Shown here: one piece after another, positions 15,708-24,926 of the stretch
Layout of the letters: each line of letters begins with the position of its first letter
How positions within the stretch are numbered: the stretch's first letter is position 1
NCBI GenBank assembly: GCA_947589485.1
Contig: CANQBK010000015.1
Location: 1-37,071 of the forward strand
Direction of reading: 5' to 3'
DNA from: an uncultured Clostridia bacterium
Lineage (GTDB): Bacteria; Bacillota; Clostridia; Oscillospirales; Acutalibacteraceae
Length of the DNA: 37,071 nt
Notes under the pieces: generated by a model
What the model saw: the letters and a program-made list of their open reading frames with translations, nothing else
Database searches by the model: none
Told to the model about the DNA's origin: nothing
Translations under genes and position numbers: made by a program

Positions 15708-17258
15708 TTATATCTCTCTAAAAAGCACAAGCGACTGAGAACTCATAGTTATCTTTTTTCCGTCGGTTTCGGTTTTGCCTATTTCAAATACGGTATTACA
15801 TTCAAATTCAAACGGGGCAGTTTGTTCTTTGTCCGTGGGATTTACCGCAATAAGGAATTTTCCTCGTTTAAATATAAACGGATATTTGTTTTTCTCGGCA
15901 TAAACGACCTCAAAATCTCCGTCCGACTGTAAATCGCTGTTTTCGTGTCTTATGGCAATAACCTTTTTTATCGTATTTAACAAAGATTCGGGGTCGGATT
16001 CCTGCGACTTAACGGTTGGCGCCGTTTTTGAAGTGTCAACGGGAAGATAAAGATTTTCTGCGGGAGCAGACGAAAAACCTCGGTTAGGAGAGTTATCCCA
16101 CTGCATAGGTGTACGAGTTCCTGTTCTGCTGTAACCTCCCTCTTTGCTTTTTAAGCCCTCAATAAATCTCATACCTATTTCATCACCGTAATAAAGAAAA
16201 GGTACACCGGGCATTAAAAATATAAATGAATATGCAATTTTAGCCTCTAACGGGGTAAACATCTTTGTCATTCTCGGAGTATCGTGGTTGCAGGTAATAA
16301 AACTGATATATCCCTTATCACTTGTATTTTTAAGGTCATCAAGATATTCCTCAAGGAATTTTGTTACATCGCCCTTTTCGTTTGCGGCAAATACAGCTTC
16401 ACATTCTCCCGTTTTGCTGTTTCTTTCACGGAAAAGATGACGGTATCCCTTGTTGTCGTGGTCAAGGTAAAAATCGCAATGAAAACCTGCGCCTATTGCA
16501 ACTTTAGGATTACACCATTCGGATATTATTGCCGCCTCCGGATATTCCTCGTCAAGCATATTGCGGATATTCCGCCAAATTTTGCACGTTTCGGGTTTTT
16601 CGCCGTCCTCGTTTTTTACAAGCGAATCCGCCATATCTACACGGAACCCGTCACATCCCATATCAAGCCAAAAGCGCATAACATCTTTTAAAGCCTCAAC
16701 TGTTGCTTTACAGTCGGGATAAGACGGACTGTGCTGCCATGCAGGATGGGTTATTTCATTGAAACCGTAATTTAACGCAGGCTGTGAGCTGAAAAAGTTT
16801 ACAAGGTAATTTCCGTCACGCTCAGCCATACCGCAAATAAATTTGTATTTTGGCGGAGCCTCCCAAACGCTGTCTGTCCATATATATCTGTTGCTGTATT
16901 TGTTTTGTTCGGCTTTTTTGCTTTGCAGGAACCATTCGTTTTGGTCCGAAGTATGCCCTGCCACGAGGTCAAGAAGAATTTTTATCCCCTTTTCGTGCGC
17001 CGTTTCAAAAAGATGCTTTAAATCGGCATTTGTACCGTAGCGTTCCGCAACAAGGTAATAATTACGCACGTCATATCCGGCGTCCATAAAAGGCGAATCA
17101 AAAATCGGGTTTAGCCATATCGCATTGCAGCCCAGACTTTTTACATAGTCTAACTTTGACTCTATTCCTTTTATATCACCTATACCGTCGCCGTTGCTGT
17201 CTAAAAATGTTTGCGGATAAATTTGATAAAAAACTGCGTCCTTTAACCAATTTGGCAT
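15708..17258 (-). CDS. Cytoplasmic GH13 alpha-glucosidase / alpha-amylase-family enzyme
   Basis: Hydrolyses alpha-glucosidic bonds in imported malto-oligosaccharides (inferred from family and location). The ATG at 17256-17258 has GGAGG seven bases upstream and gives 516 residues starting MPNWLKDAVFYQIYPQTF; the longer frame has no ribosome binding site. There is no signal peptide. GH13 motifs: nucleophile Asp208 in GFRVDMADS, acid/base Glu247 in IISEW, Asp326 in CNHDTPRM, and the YPQTFLDSNGDGIGD opening typical of oligo-1,6-glucosidase and related subfamilies. The exact specificity (maltose, isomaltose or trehalose bonds) cannot be read from the sequence. It pairs logically with the secreted amylase at 6323-10231. 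It has its own promoter at 17290-17318. Confidence 0.9.
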   Translation of the reverse strand: MPNWLKDAVFYQIYPQTFLDSNGDGIGDIKGIESKLDYVKSLGCNAIWLNPIFDSPFMDAGYDVRNYYLVAERYGTNADLKHLFETAHEKGIKILLDLVAGHTSDQNEWFLQSKKAEQNKYSNRYIWTDSVWEAPPKYKFICGMAERDGNYLVNFFSSQPALNYGFNEITHPAWQHSPSYPDCKATVEALKDVMRFWLDMGCDGFRVDMADSLVKNEDGEKPETCKIWRNIRNMLDEEYPEAAIISEWCNPKVAIGAGFHCDFYLDHDNKGYRHLFRERNSKTGECEAVFAANEKGDVTKFLEEYLDDLKNTSDKGYISFITCNHDTPRMTKMFTPLEAKIAYSFIFLMPGVPFLYYGDEIGMRFIEGLKSKEGGYSRTGTRTPMQWDNSPNRGFSSAPAENLYLPVDTSKTAPTVKSQESDPESLLNTIKKVIAIRHENSDLQSDGDFEVVYAEKNKYPFIFKRGKFLIAVNPTDKEQTAPFEFECNTVFEIGKTETDGKKITMSSQSLVLFREI

Positions 17259-17289
17259 AATTGATCCTCCCGAAAAGAAATTTTTACAT

Positions 17290-17318
17290 ATTATAACATA
17301 ATCAATTTTTATATTCAA
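17290..17318 (-). promoter_or_regulatory. Sigma-A-type promoter of the GH13 gene
   Basis: On the minus strand TTGAAT (17318-17313), a 17-base spacer and the perfect TATAAT (17295-17290), about 31 bases before the ATG. Confidence 0.7.
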
Positions 17319-17456
17319 CAAACAATCGCACTTTTGCGGCATTATACTGTTATTTTGGAAAAATTATGACTTTGCCCCGCTGTCTGCTCTTATATGTTAC
17401 GTTTGTTATAAATGAAAAGGATCGTACAAATACTAACATCAAGGAGTTGTATTTTT

Positions 17457-17846
17457 ATGAAAAAGAAAATCGGCGGAGATTGTATACTGTTCACGTTCGG
17501 AGGCATTGTTTACGGCTTGATAGAAATATTATGGAGAAAATACACGCACTGGTCAATGCTTATTACCGGTGGTCTGTGCTTTATCGTTTTATATAAAGCA
17601 TTTAAAAAGCTCGCCGAATATTCTATGATAATCAAATGCGTTGCCGGAAGCACCATTATAACTTCAATAGAATTTGTTTCGGGATGTGTTTTTAATATAA
17701 TTATGAAACTGAAAGTATGGGACTACTCAAGACTGCCGATGAACCTTTGCGGTCAGGTATGTCTTTTATACAGCGTTTTGTGGGGCTTTTTATGTATTCC
17801 GATAGTTTTTGTATGCACAATGATAAACAGAAAATGGAAATTGTAA
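17457..17846 (+). CDS. Small CmpB-like (putative ABC-transporter type IV) membrane protein
   Basis: A 129-residue integral membrane protein with four predicted segments. The start is the ATG at 17457-17459, preceded by AAGGAG ten bases upstream. The pattern GGIVYGLIEILWRKYTHWSM, an EFVSGCVFN segment and the WDYSRLPMNLCGQVCL motif recall PF06541 (ABC_trans_CmpB), where a WDYS...NLxG motif precedes the last membrane helices. No ATPase or binding-protein gene is adjacent, so the ABC label is only a family name and the real role is unknown. It is on the plus strand, upstream of the TepA-like gene, which has its own promoter. Confidence 0.78.
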   Translation: MKKKIGGDCILFTFGGIVYGLIEILWRKYTHWSMLITGGLCFIVLYKAFKKLAEYSMIIKCVAGSTIITSIEFVSGCVFNIIMKLKVWDYSRLPMNLCGQVCLLYSVLWGFLCIPIVFVCTMINRKWKL

Positions 17847-17937
17847 TTTTTATGTTTACATTTGCATATAATTAACAGAATTAATGATATTGAAAAATTA
17901 TTATATATAAATTTTTGTTAAAATTAGTTATCATTGC

Positions 17938-17966
17938 TTGAAGAAATTTTTAAATAATGCTATACT
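17938..17966 (+). promoter_or_regulatory. Sigma-A-type promoter of the TepA-like gene
   Basis: TTGAAG (17938-17943), a 17-base spacer and TATACT (17961-17966), about 59 bases before the ATG. Confidence 0.6.
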
Positions 17967-18024
17967 GAATAATGTATGTTGCCGTACATTCCCGCAAATA
18001 ATATTTATCGGGGAGTGTGACGGT

Positions 18025-18843
18025 ATGAGTTCAAAAAAATCAAAAAACAATTCAGAATACAGCGGTATTAAAGATAACACGGTTCCGGATATTCCCGACA
18101 AAATTCCGGACAGCGACGCTAATGCCGTTTCGGAGTTCAAGGACAAACCTTTTGAACAAATAGTTGAATCGGGAACTGTGATTTCAAGCAACGGCAATTA
18201 TACCGTTCAATGTATGACGATTATAGGTCAAATAGAAGGTCACTATATACTTTCGCCGCAAAACAAAACAACCAAGTACGAACATATTATTCCGATGCTT
18301 GTCGCAGTCGAGCAAAATGAAATGATTGACGGACTTTTGGTTATCCTGAATACCGTGGGCGGAGATGTAGAAGCGGGACTGGCAATTGCGGAGCTTATGG
18401 CGGGAATGAAAAAACCGATAGTGTCGCTCGTTTTGGGCGGAGGACATTCAATAGGCGTTCCCATTGCGGTTGCCGCCAAAAAGTCGTTTATTGCAAAATC
18501 CGCAACAATGACCATTCATCCGGTAAGAATGAACGGTCTTATGCTGGGTGTGCCTCAAGCGTTTGAATATTTCCAAAGAATGCAGCAAAGAATAACCGGA
18601 TTTGTTACGGAAAATTCAAACATTTCCGCCGAGCGGTACAATGAGCTTTCCATAAACACAAATGAGCTTGTTATGGATATAGGTACCATACTTGACGGAG
18701 AAGACGCCGTAAACGAAGGTCTTATTGACCAAACGGGCAGCCTTAACGACGCTATAAGCGCACTGTATGAAATGATAGAAAACGAAAAAAAATGCGATAA
18801 AAAAAAGAAAACAAAGCGTAACTCAAAAAAGCAGGCTAAATAA
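18025..18843 (+). CDS. tepA: TepA/ClpP-family serine protease (translocation-enhancing protein type)
   Basis: A ClpP-fold peptidase of 272 residues. The ATG at 18025-18027 has GGGGAG nine bases upstream; a longer frame from 17938 has no ribosome binding site. A disordered Lys/Asp-rich N-terminus (1-45) is followed by the crotonase-like domain, with LNTVGGDVEAGLAIAELM, catalytic Ser142 in GGGHSIGVP and His165 in MTIHPVRMNG, then a highly basic C-terminus. In Bacillus subtilis tepA is close to spoIIIE and is implicated in protein export and in degrading small spore proteins; that neighbourhood is partly kept here, with uppP in between. It has its own promoter. It is not the housekeeping ClpP, which has no such tails. 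Confidence 0.87.
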   Translation: MSSKKSKNNSEYSGIKDNTVPDIPDKIPDSDANAVSEFKDKPFEQIVESGTVISSNGNYTVQCMTIIGQIEGHYILSPQNKTTKYEHIIPMLVAVEQNEMIDGLLVILNTVGGDVEAGLAIAELMAGMKKPIVSLVLGGGHSIGVPIAVAAKKSFIAKSATMTIHPVRMNGLMLGVPQAFEYFQRMQQRITGFVTENSNISAERYNELSINTNELVMDIGTILDGEDAVNEGLIDQTGSLNDAISALYEMIENEKKCDKKKKTKRNSKKQAK

Positions 18844-18874
18844 AAGCAATCCAAATAAAGGTAAAACACATATT

Positions 18875-18897
18875 TTCGGCAGAGCTTTTCTGCCGAA
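18875..18897 (+). other. Hairpin in the tepA-uppP gap
   Basis: TTCGGCAGA/TCTGCCGAA, nine pairs with a five-base loop, followed by CGGTTTGGGAGG. There is no T-run, and it lies just ahead of the uppP ribosome binding site. It is more likely an mRNA-stability or attenuation hairpin than a full terminator. Confidence 0.4.
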
Positions 18898-18919
18898 CGG
18901 TTTGGGAGGTACATAACCA

Positions 18920-19873
18920 ATGGATATATTCAGCGCTATAATTCAGGGCATTGTTCAAGGTCTGACGGAATTTCTTCCGGTTTCAAGCAGCGGACATCTT
19001 GCAATATGTCAACACATTTTCGGAATGGAAGACAACAATTTGTTTTTTTCGGTTATGCTGCATATCGGTACCCTTGCAGCGGTACTGGCGGTTTATTTTA
19101 AACTGGTTGTAAAGCTGCTAAAGGCTCTTTGGGAACTGATTAGAGATATATTTACGGGGAAATTCAAATGGAGTGAGATGAGCGGCGAACGAAACCTCGC
19201 AATAATGCTTATAATAGGTCTTATACCGCTTTTTCTGCTGTTCCTGCCGATTCCCGGAACCGATATGAACCTTAAGGACCTTGCCGAAAAATTTTCAAAA
19301 GACGGATATTTTACAATCGTCGGACTTGCGCTGCTTACTACCTCCCTGCTTCTGTTTTTAGGCAATCGAAAAAACAAGGAAACCGTAAAAAAGTACCAAC
19401 GCAAGGGGCGCAAACCTCAAAACGCAGGAAGAAGACGGTACAATGTTGTCGATGCGCTTACGGTAGGCATTACTCAGTGTTTTGCAGCAATATTTCCCGG
19501 AATATCACGTTCGGGTTCTACTCTTGCCGCCAGCCAGTTTAGGGGAATGAACAAGCAGATAGCTCTTGACTATTCTTTCCTGCTCGGAACACCCGCAATT
19601 GTTGCGGCGGCGTTTCTTGAAGGAAAAGACGCTCTGTTTCCGGATAACGGAAAAATGACGGAAATTGAATTTTTCCCCATTGTTATCGGTATGTTCATAT
19701 CCGCAATAGTCGGCTTTTTCGCAATTAAAATATTTAAATGGCTTTTGTCCGCCGACAGAATGAATATATTTATCGCATATACGGCAATTGCCGGTTCAAT
19801 TGTACTTATTATCGGCGTTATAGAACTTTTTGTCGGAGTTAATCTGTTTACGGGAAAAGCTCTTGTATTTTAA
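18920..19873 (+). CDS. uppP: Undecaprenyl-diphosphatase (BacA/UppP family)
   Basis: Dephosphorylates undecaprenyl diphosphate to recycle the lipid carrier of peptidoglycan and other wall polymers; it commonly confers bacitracin tolerance. The 317-residue polytopic protein has both family signatures: QGLTEFLPVSSSGH (residues 13-26, with Glu17 and His26) and PGISRSGSTLAAS (from about 192). A basic, hydrophilic cytoplasmic loop around 150-172 (KNKETVKKYQRKGRK) is longer than in E. coli BacA. The start has GGGAGGT nine bases upstream. It lies between tepA and spoIIIE on the same strand and may be read from the tepA promoter. Confidence 0.95.
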   Translation: MDIFSAIIQGIVQGLTEFLPVSSSGHLAICQHIFGMEDNNLFFSVMLHIGTLAAVLAVYFKLVVKLLKALWELIRDIFTGKFKWSEMSGERNLAIMLIIGLIPLFLLFLPIPGTDMNLKDLAEKFSKDGYFTIVGLALLTTSLLLFLGNRKNKETVKKYQRKGRKPQNAGRRRYNVVDALTVGITQCFAAIFPGISRSGSTLAASQFRGMNKQIALDYSFLLGTPAIVAAAFLEGKDALFPDNGKMTEIEFFPIVIGMFISAIVGFFAIKIFKWLLSADRMNIFIAYTAIAGSIVLIIGVIELFVGVNLFTGKALVF

Positions 19874-19877
19874 CTTT

Positions 19878-19904
19878 ATCGGGCAGCATAAAAATGTTGC
19901 CCGA
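19878..19904 (+). terminator. Probable terminator after uppP
   Basis: ATCGGGCA..TGCCCGAT hairpin with an inner CAT/ATG, starting five bases past the uppP stop. The downstream tract (TACTGTCGTTTTG) is only moderately T-rich. Confidence 0.5.
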
Positions 19905-20028
19905 TTACTGTCGTTTTGACAACTTATTGTATTTTAAAGGCTTATATTAAAACATAAGCCTATGAATCAGCCGCATACCGGTCGATTCTCACGTTGCCGT
20001 AATTACAATATATTCGGAGGTGTAGGAT

Positions 20029-22890
20029 TTGGCTGCAAAAAAATCCGAAGCAACAGTAAAAAACAAAAAAAATACCGGCAAAAATACCGGTACAGGTTCA
20101 AAGGCAAAGGCAAAAACAAAACAAAGCTCTGCCAAAGCAAAGGAGCGGGCAAGACAAAGAGCAGAAGCGGAATATAATTTAAGAAGAAGCAGATTTAAGA
20201 AAGGACTTTTGTTTGTCGGAATTTCTTTAATACTGATGCTTTTATACATAATCCAAGGCGAAAAGTTATGGCACGCCCTACATCAGTGTTACTGGGGACT
20301 GTTCGGTTTCCTTGGGTTTGCTGTGCCGTTTATAACAGCTTATTATGCGTATCAAATGTTAAAAGAAAAACCAACATATCGTTTCCGCCTTAAAATATTT
20401 TTCTTTTTTGCAACGATTATAATGCTTGCGTCTGCGGTATTTTCGTTTGGCAGCAGCGGAAGAGATTTGACTGATTACGGCACCGAGCTTATGGGTTGTT
20501 TCCGTGCGGGCAGCGTATATTCGGGCGCAGGCTTTATCGGCGGATTGGCAGGAATATTGCTGACAAAGATGCTGGGAGTTGTCGGAGCCGGCATTGTATC
20601 CGTAATCGCCTTTATTGTGCTGCTGTCCTTATCGCTTGAAGCATTGTTTATAAATATTATAGACAAGATAAAAGAACCGGTAACGGAAAGGATAAACGAA
20701 AACAAAGAGATACGGAGCCGTATACGGAAATGCGAAAAGGAAATCAAAGACGAAAAAAGAAAACAGGCGCATGAGGAATATGTTCAGAAAAAGGTCGAGA
20801 AACACATAAACAATATCAAAAAGAAAAACGATATTCAGCAGGAATTTTGCAGAATAAACAAAACACCTATTTATGAGCCCGGAATGAATAATGCCGATAT
20901 ATCAGCGAACAAAAAAGCTAATACCGAACCTCCAAAGACAAGAACGAATCCGGACAACGGTATGGACGATATTTTGCCCGATGTAAAGAAAAAAAGGACA
21001 AAGCCAAAGGCAAACACCGTACCTAAAAATTCCGATGGATTTAACTATGTAAACGAAGAACCTCCCGTATTTGCCGAGGGGCTTAATATCAATGACATTA
21101 TAGGAAATAAAATAAAGAAAAATTTCAACGATGACGAGGATCTCATTCCGCCCGTGTTCGGTACAGACGAGTCCGTACCCGCAAGGCGCAAGGGCGTTTA
21201 CCCTATAAGCAATGATGAAACGACGGACAATACGGCAGTAAAAAAGGGTAAAAACAAATCAAACAATATTCCCAAATTTGAAGTTGAAAATACCGCCGCG
21301 GTAATCGAGAGCAATTATATAAAACCCCCGTTTACACTTCTTGAACCGCAGCCCGAGGGCAATGAGGAAAACATCGCAAGAGAGCTTAAACAAAGCGGCG
21401 AAATACTTGTTGAAACGCTGAAGAGCTTCGGCGTACAGACAACTATAATCAATATAAGCAGAGGACCGTCCGTTACAAGATATGAATTACAGCCTGCCGC
21501 AGGAATAAAAATAAGTAAAATAACAAATCTTGCCGATGATATTGCTATGAACCTTGCGGCAATCGGCGTAAGGATAGAGGCTCCGATACCCGGCAAATCG
21601 GCGGTCGGCATTGAAATACCGAATAAGAATGTAAGCATTGTAAAAATGAGGAACCTGGTGGAATCGTCCGAATTTCAAAATGCAAAAAGCAAGCTTACGG
21701 TTGCATTGGGTATGGACATAACGGGAAAAATCACACTTGCGGACCTCGGAAAAATGCCTCATTTGCTTATTGCCGGTTCGACTGGTTCAGGTAAATCCGT
21801 CTGCATAAATTCAATGCTTGTGAGCCTTTTGTATAAATCAAGTCCCGACGAGGTAAAGCTGATGCTTATTGACCCGAAGGTAGTTGAGCTTGGAGTATAC
21901 AACGGTATCCCCCACCTGCTTGTTCCCGTGGTGACTGACCCCCGAAAAGCAGCCGGCGCACTTAACTGGGCAGTAAACGAAATGCTTGAAAGATACAAAA
22001 CCTTTGCGGAATACAATGTAAGGGATATGCACGGATACAACCGTATGGTTGACAGACAAAACAAAGAAAATCACGAAACAGAGTACAGTGAAGAAACACG
22101 CTCTTTTGAAGAGGACGAAATGCTTGCTCAGGCTCAGGCCGAAATTATAAATTCCGACAAACCTAAATCGGAAACTAAACTGCAAAAAATGCCGCAAATA
22201 GTTATTGTTATTGATGAGCTTGCCGACCTTATGATGGCGGCTCCTAACGAGGTCGAAGAATCCATTTGCCGTTTGGCACAAATGGCGAGAGCCGCAGGTA
22301 TGCACCTTGTCATTGCAACACAACGTCCCTCGGTAGATGTAATTACCGGTCTTATAAAGGCTAATGTGCCGAGCCGTATTGCATTTGCCGTTAAATCGCA
22401 AATAGATTCGAGGACGATCCTTGATACCGGCGGCGCGGAAAAACTTCTCGGCAGAGGCGATATGCTGTTTTCACCGATAGGAAAGGCAAAGCCTATTCGT
22501 GTTCAGGGTTGTTATGTCGACGACTCCGAAATAGAGAATATTATTGAATTCATAAAGAAAAACAAAGCTGTTGAATATGACAAAAACGTTATTGACGAAA
22601 TAGAGAAAAATGCAATACCAGAAAACAGCGCAAAAGGAAGCGACGATACCGACAGGGATTCGGATCCTATGATGGAACAAGCTATTCAATGCGTTGTAGA
22701 AGCCGGTCAGGCGTCCACCTCACTTCTTCAGAGAAGACTGCGTTTGGGATATGCAAGGGCGGGCAGGCTTATAGACGAAATGGAGCAAATGGGTATTGTG
22801 GGACCTCACGAGGGTTCAAAACCGCGCCAAGTTCTTATGACGTATCAACAGTGGCTTGAAAGAAATATGTCGCAAAACAATGATATGTAA
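20029..22890 (+). CDS. FtsK/SpoIIIE-family DNA translocase
   Basis: ATP-driven double-stranded DNA pump at the division or sporulation septum. The start codon is TTG at 20029-20031, supported by GGAGG eight bases upstream and by the lack of any better start. The 953-residue protein has a Lys/Ala-rich N-terminus, four to five membrane segments (about 58-207), a long charged linker (about 215-430), the RecA-like motor with Walker A AGSTGSGKSV (about 582-592) and Walker B VIVIDELADLMM, and a C-terminal gamma winged helix (about 885-950) that reads KOPS/SRS-type orienting sequences. The TepA-like gene upstream matches the Bacillus tepA-spoIIIE neighbourhood. Whether this organism sporulates cannot be told from the window. 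Confidence 0.95.
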   Translation: MAAKKSEATVKNKKNTGKNTGTGSKAKAKTKQSSAKAKERARQRAEAEYNLRRSRFKKGLLFVGISLILMLLYIIQGEKLWHALHQCYWGLFGFLGFAVPFITAYYAYQMLKEKPTYRFRLKIFFFFATIIMLASAVFSFGSSGRDLTDYGTELMGCFRAGSVYSGAGFIGGLAGILLTKMLGVVGAGIVSVIAFIVLLSLSLEALFINIIDKIKEPVTERINENKEIRSRIRKCEKEIKDEKRKQAHEEYVQKKVEKHINNIKKKNDIQQEFCRINKTPIYEPGMNNADISANKKANTEPPKTRTNPDNGMDDILPDVKKKRTKPKANTVPKNSDGFNYVNEEPPVFAEGLNINDIIGNKIKKNFNDDEDLIPPVFGTDESVPARRKGVYPISNDETTDNTAVKKGKNKSNNIPKFEVENTAAVIESNYIKPPFTLLEPQPEGNEENIARELKQSGEILVETLKSFGVQTTIINISRGPSVTRYELQPAAGIKISKITNLADDIAMNLAAIGVRIEAPIPGKSAVGIEIPNKNVSIVKMRNLVESSEFQNAKSKLTVALGMDITGKITLADLGKMPHLLIAGSTGSGKSVCINSMLVSLLYKSSPDEVKLMLIDPKVVELGVYNGIPHLLVPVVTDPRKAAGALNWAVNEMLERYKTFAEYNVRDMHGYNRMVDRQNKENHETEYSEETRSFEEDEMLAQAQAEIINSDKPKSETKLQKMPQIVIVIDELADLMMAAPNEVEESICRLAQMARAAGMHLVIATQRPSVDVITGLIKANVPSRIAFAVKSQIDSRTILDTGGAEKLLGRGDMLFSPIGKAKPIRVQGCYVDDSEIENIIEFIKKNKAVEYDKNVIDEIEKNAIPENSAKGSDDTDRDSDPMMEQAIQCVVEAGQASTSLLQRRLRLGYARAGRLIDEMEQMGIVGPHEGSKPRQVLMTYQQWLERNMSQNNDM

Positions 22891-22949
22891 CCAAACGGCA
22901 AAAGGTCTTTATAATTTGTTTTACAACAATTGGCAAAGCTGATTGCAGT

Positions 22950-22988
22950 CCGCTTAAGCGGGCGTTCCCTGTTAAAAACAACAGGGAA
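22950..22988 (+). promoter_or_regulatory. Two adjacent hairpins in the htpG leader region
   Basis: CCGCTTAAGCGG (22950-22961, a perfect palindrome) is followed directly by TTCCCTGTT-N6-AACAGGGAA (22965-22988). They end 34 bases before the htpG ATG. They are not CIRCE (TTAGCACTC-N9-GAGTGCTAA). They could be an operator or an RNA thermosensor-like leader; no function is proven. Confidence 0.35.
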
Positions 22989-23022
22989 TGATATATTAAT
23001 ATTTTTAACGGAGGTTTTTTTA

Positions 23023-24846
23023 ATGAAAAAAGAAGGACAAATTAGGGTTGATTCGGAAAATCTGTTTCCGATAATAAAAAAATGGCTTTATTCCGATAAA
23101 GATATTTTTTTACGGGAAATCGTGGCAAATGCTTGTGACGCTGTTAAAAAGTATCAAAGTCTTTGCTCCATAGGCGAAGCCGAAAATGACAACGTAAAAC
23201 CGAGAATAGACGTTATTCTTGACAAAGACGCAAAAACCCTGACCGTTTCCGACAACGGAATAGGTATGACCGAGGACGAGGTAGAAAAATACATTACTCA
23301 AATTGCTTTTTCGGGCGCTCAGGAATTTCTTGAAAAATATAAGGACAAAGCCGACAGTGATTCGGGTATTATAGGTCACTTCGGTTTGGGATTTTACTCC
23401 GCATATATGGTATCCGACAGTGTAGAGATAGAAACGCTTTCTTACAAAAAGGATTCCGCACCCGTACACTGGGTAAGCGACGGCAGCCATACATACGAAA
23501 TTTCCGACGGCAGCAGGACTGAAAAAGGAACGACCGTCATTCTGAATATTTCCGAGGACGGAAAGGAATTTCTTGACGAATACAAAATAAGAGAAGTTCT
23601 AAGAAAATACTGCCATTTTATGCCATACGAAATATACTTTTCTTCTGCTTCCGACAATAAAAAGGACGATACCGAAGAAAAACCCGTAAACAACACCTCT
23701 CCCCTTTGGCTTAAAGCACCTAAGGACTGCACAACGGAAGAATATGAGGATTTTTACAGGGAAACATTTACCGACATTAATATGCCGTTATTCTGGATAC
23801 ATCTTAATGTTGACTATCCGTTCAGATTAAAGGGTATTTTGTATTTTCCAAAACAAACCGACAAGCTGCAGGTTATGCCCGGTGAAATAAAGCTGTTCTC
23901 TAATCAAGTTTATATTGCCGACAACATCAAAGAAGTCGTTCCCGAATTTCTTATGCTCTTAAAGGGCGTTATAGACTGCCCCGACTTGCCGCTTAATGTT
24001 TCACGGTCGTTTTTGCAAAATGACGGAGAGGTTGCAAAAATTTCAAAGCATATCACGAAAAAGGTTGCCGATAAGCTGACTTCCGTATTCAAAAATGAAC
24101 GGAAAGATTACGAAAGCTACTGGGACGATATTTCTCCTTTTATCAAATTCGGCTGCATAAAGGACGAAAAGTTCTATGAAAGAATAAAAGATATTATACT
24201 TTACAAATCAATCAACGGCGAATTTAAAACCTTTGACGAACTGCCGAAACAAGCGGAAAATAAGGTTTATTATGTTTCAAGCACCGATGTTCAGGCTCAA
24301 TACATTAAAATGTTTAAGGACAACGATTTAGATGCGATAATTCTTGAACACAATATTGACACACACTTTGTCAGCTTTCTTGAATACAAAGAAAACGGCA
24401 CTAAATTTGTCCGTATAGACTCGGAAATAGGCGACGCATTAAAGTCTGACAAGTCAGACGGTGACGAAAGCTCGGAAACAGCCGACAGTGAGCTTGTCAA
24501 TTTGTTTAAAGAAGCTCTTGGAATTGAAAAGCTCGAAATAAAAGCGGAAGCGTTGAAAACCGTTGACACTCCCGCAATTATAACCATTAACGAATATGAA
24601 AGGCGTATGAATGACATCAACAGAATTTACGGAAATATGTTCGGAGACGCCTCACGCGCAAAAGAAACACTAATAATCAATACCGACAATGCGGTCGTAA
24701 AGAAAATAACCTCAATTGATGAAGAAAAAAGAAAGCTCTTGTGCAGACATATATATGACCTCGCTGTAATCAGCCAAAGAAAGCTGACAGCAGAGGAGCT
24801 TGACGGTTTTGTTTCAAGAAGCGTAAAAGTTATGGAAATGATATAA
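23023..24846 (+). CDS. htpG: Molecular chaperone HtpG (bacterial Hsp90)
   Basis: ATP-dependent dimeric chaperone. The frame is open from 22930, but the ATG at 23023-23025 has GGAGG eight bases upstream and begins MKKEGQIRVDSENLF, giving 607 residues, close to the family norm of about 620. The GHKL ATPase domain (1-210) shows REIVANACDAVKK, DNGIGM (77-82) and the lid GHFGLGFYSAYMV (118-130). The middle domain includes LPLNVSRSFLQND with the catalytic arginine; the C-terminal dimerisation domain follows. The two leader hairpins may regulate it. It is followed by a strong terminator. Confidence 0.95.
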   Translation: MKKEGQIRVDSENLFPIIKKWLYSDKDIFLREIVANACDAVKKYQSLCSIGEAENDNVKPRIDVILDKDAKTLTVSDNGIGMTEDEVEKYITQIAFSGAQEFLEKYKDKADSDSGIIGHFGLGFYSAYMVSDSVEIETLSYKKDSAPVHWVSDGSHTYEISDGSRTEKGTTVILNISEDGKEFLDEYKIREVLRKYCHFMPYEIYFSSASDNKKDDTEEKPVNNTSPLWLKAPKDCTTEEYEDFYRETFTDINMPLFWIHLNVDYPFRLKGILYFPKQTDKLQVMPGEIKLFSNQVYIADNIKEVVPEFLMLLKGVIDCPDLPLNVSRSFLQNDGEVAKISKHITKKVADKLTSVFKNERKDYESYWDDISPFIKFGCIKDEKFYERIKDIILYKSINGEFKTFDELPKQAENKVYYVSSTDVQAQYIKMFKDNDLDAIILEHNIDTHFVSFLEYKENGTKFVRIDSEIGDALKSDKSDGDESSETADSELVNLFKEALGIEKLEIKAEALKTVDTPAIITINEYERRMNDINRIYGNMFGDASRAKETLIINTDNAVVKKITSIDEEKRKLLCRHIYDLAVISQRKLTAEELDGFVSRSVKVMEMI

Positions 24847-24850
24847 CAGA

Positions 24851-24890
24851 AACACGCAGCATTCCGCAAACGGGTGCTGCGTGTTTTTTA
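24851..24890 (+). terminator. Intrinsic terminator of htpG
   Basis: An 11-bp stem AACACGCAGCA/TGCTGCGTGTT with a 13-base loop and a T6 tail, beginning five bases past the stop codon. Confidence 0.88.
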
Positions 24891-24926
24891 ACTTTTTGAT
24901 TTTACGGATTGATTTGTCCTATCCTG

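Noticed and set aside
22891-23022. CIRCE element before htpG
   Set aside because: The inverted repeat does not match TTAGCACTC-N9-GAGTGCTAA.
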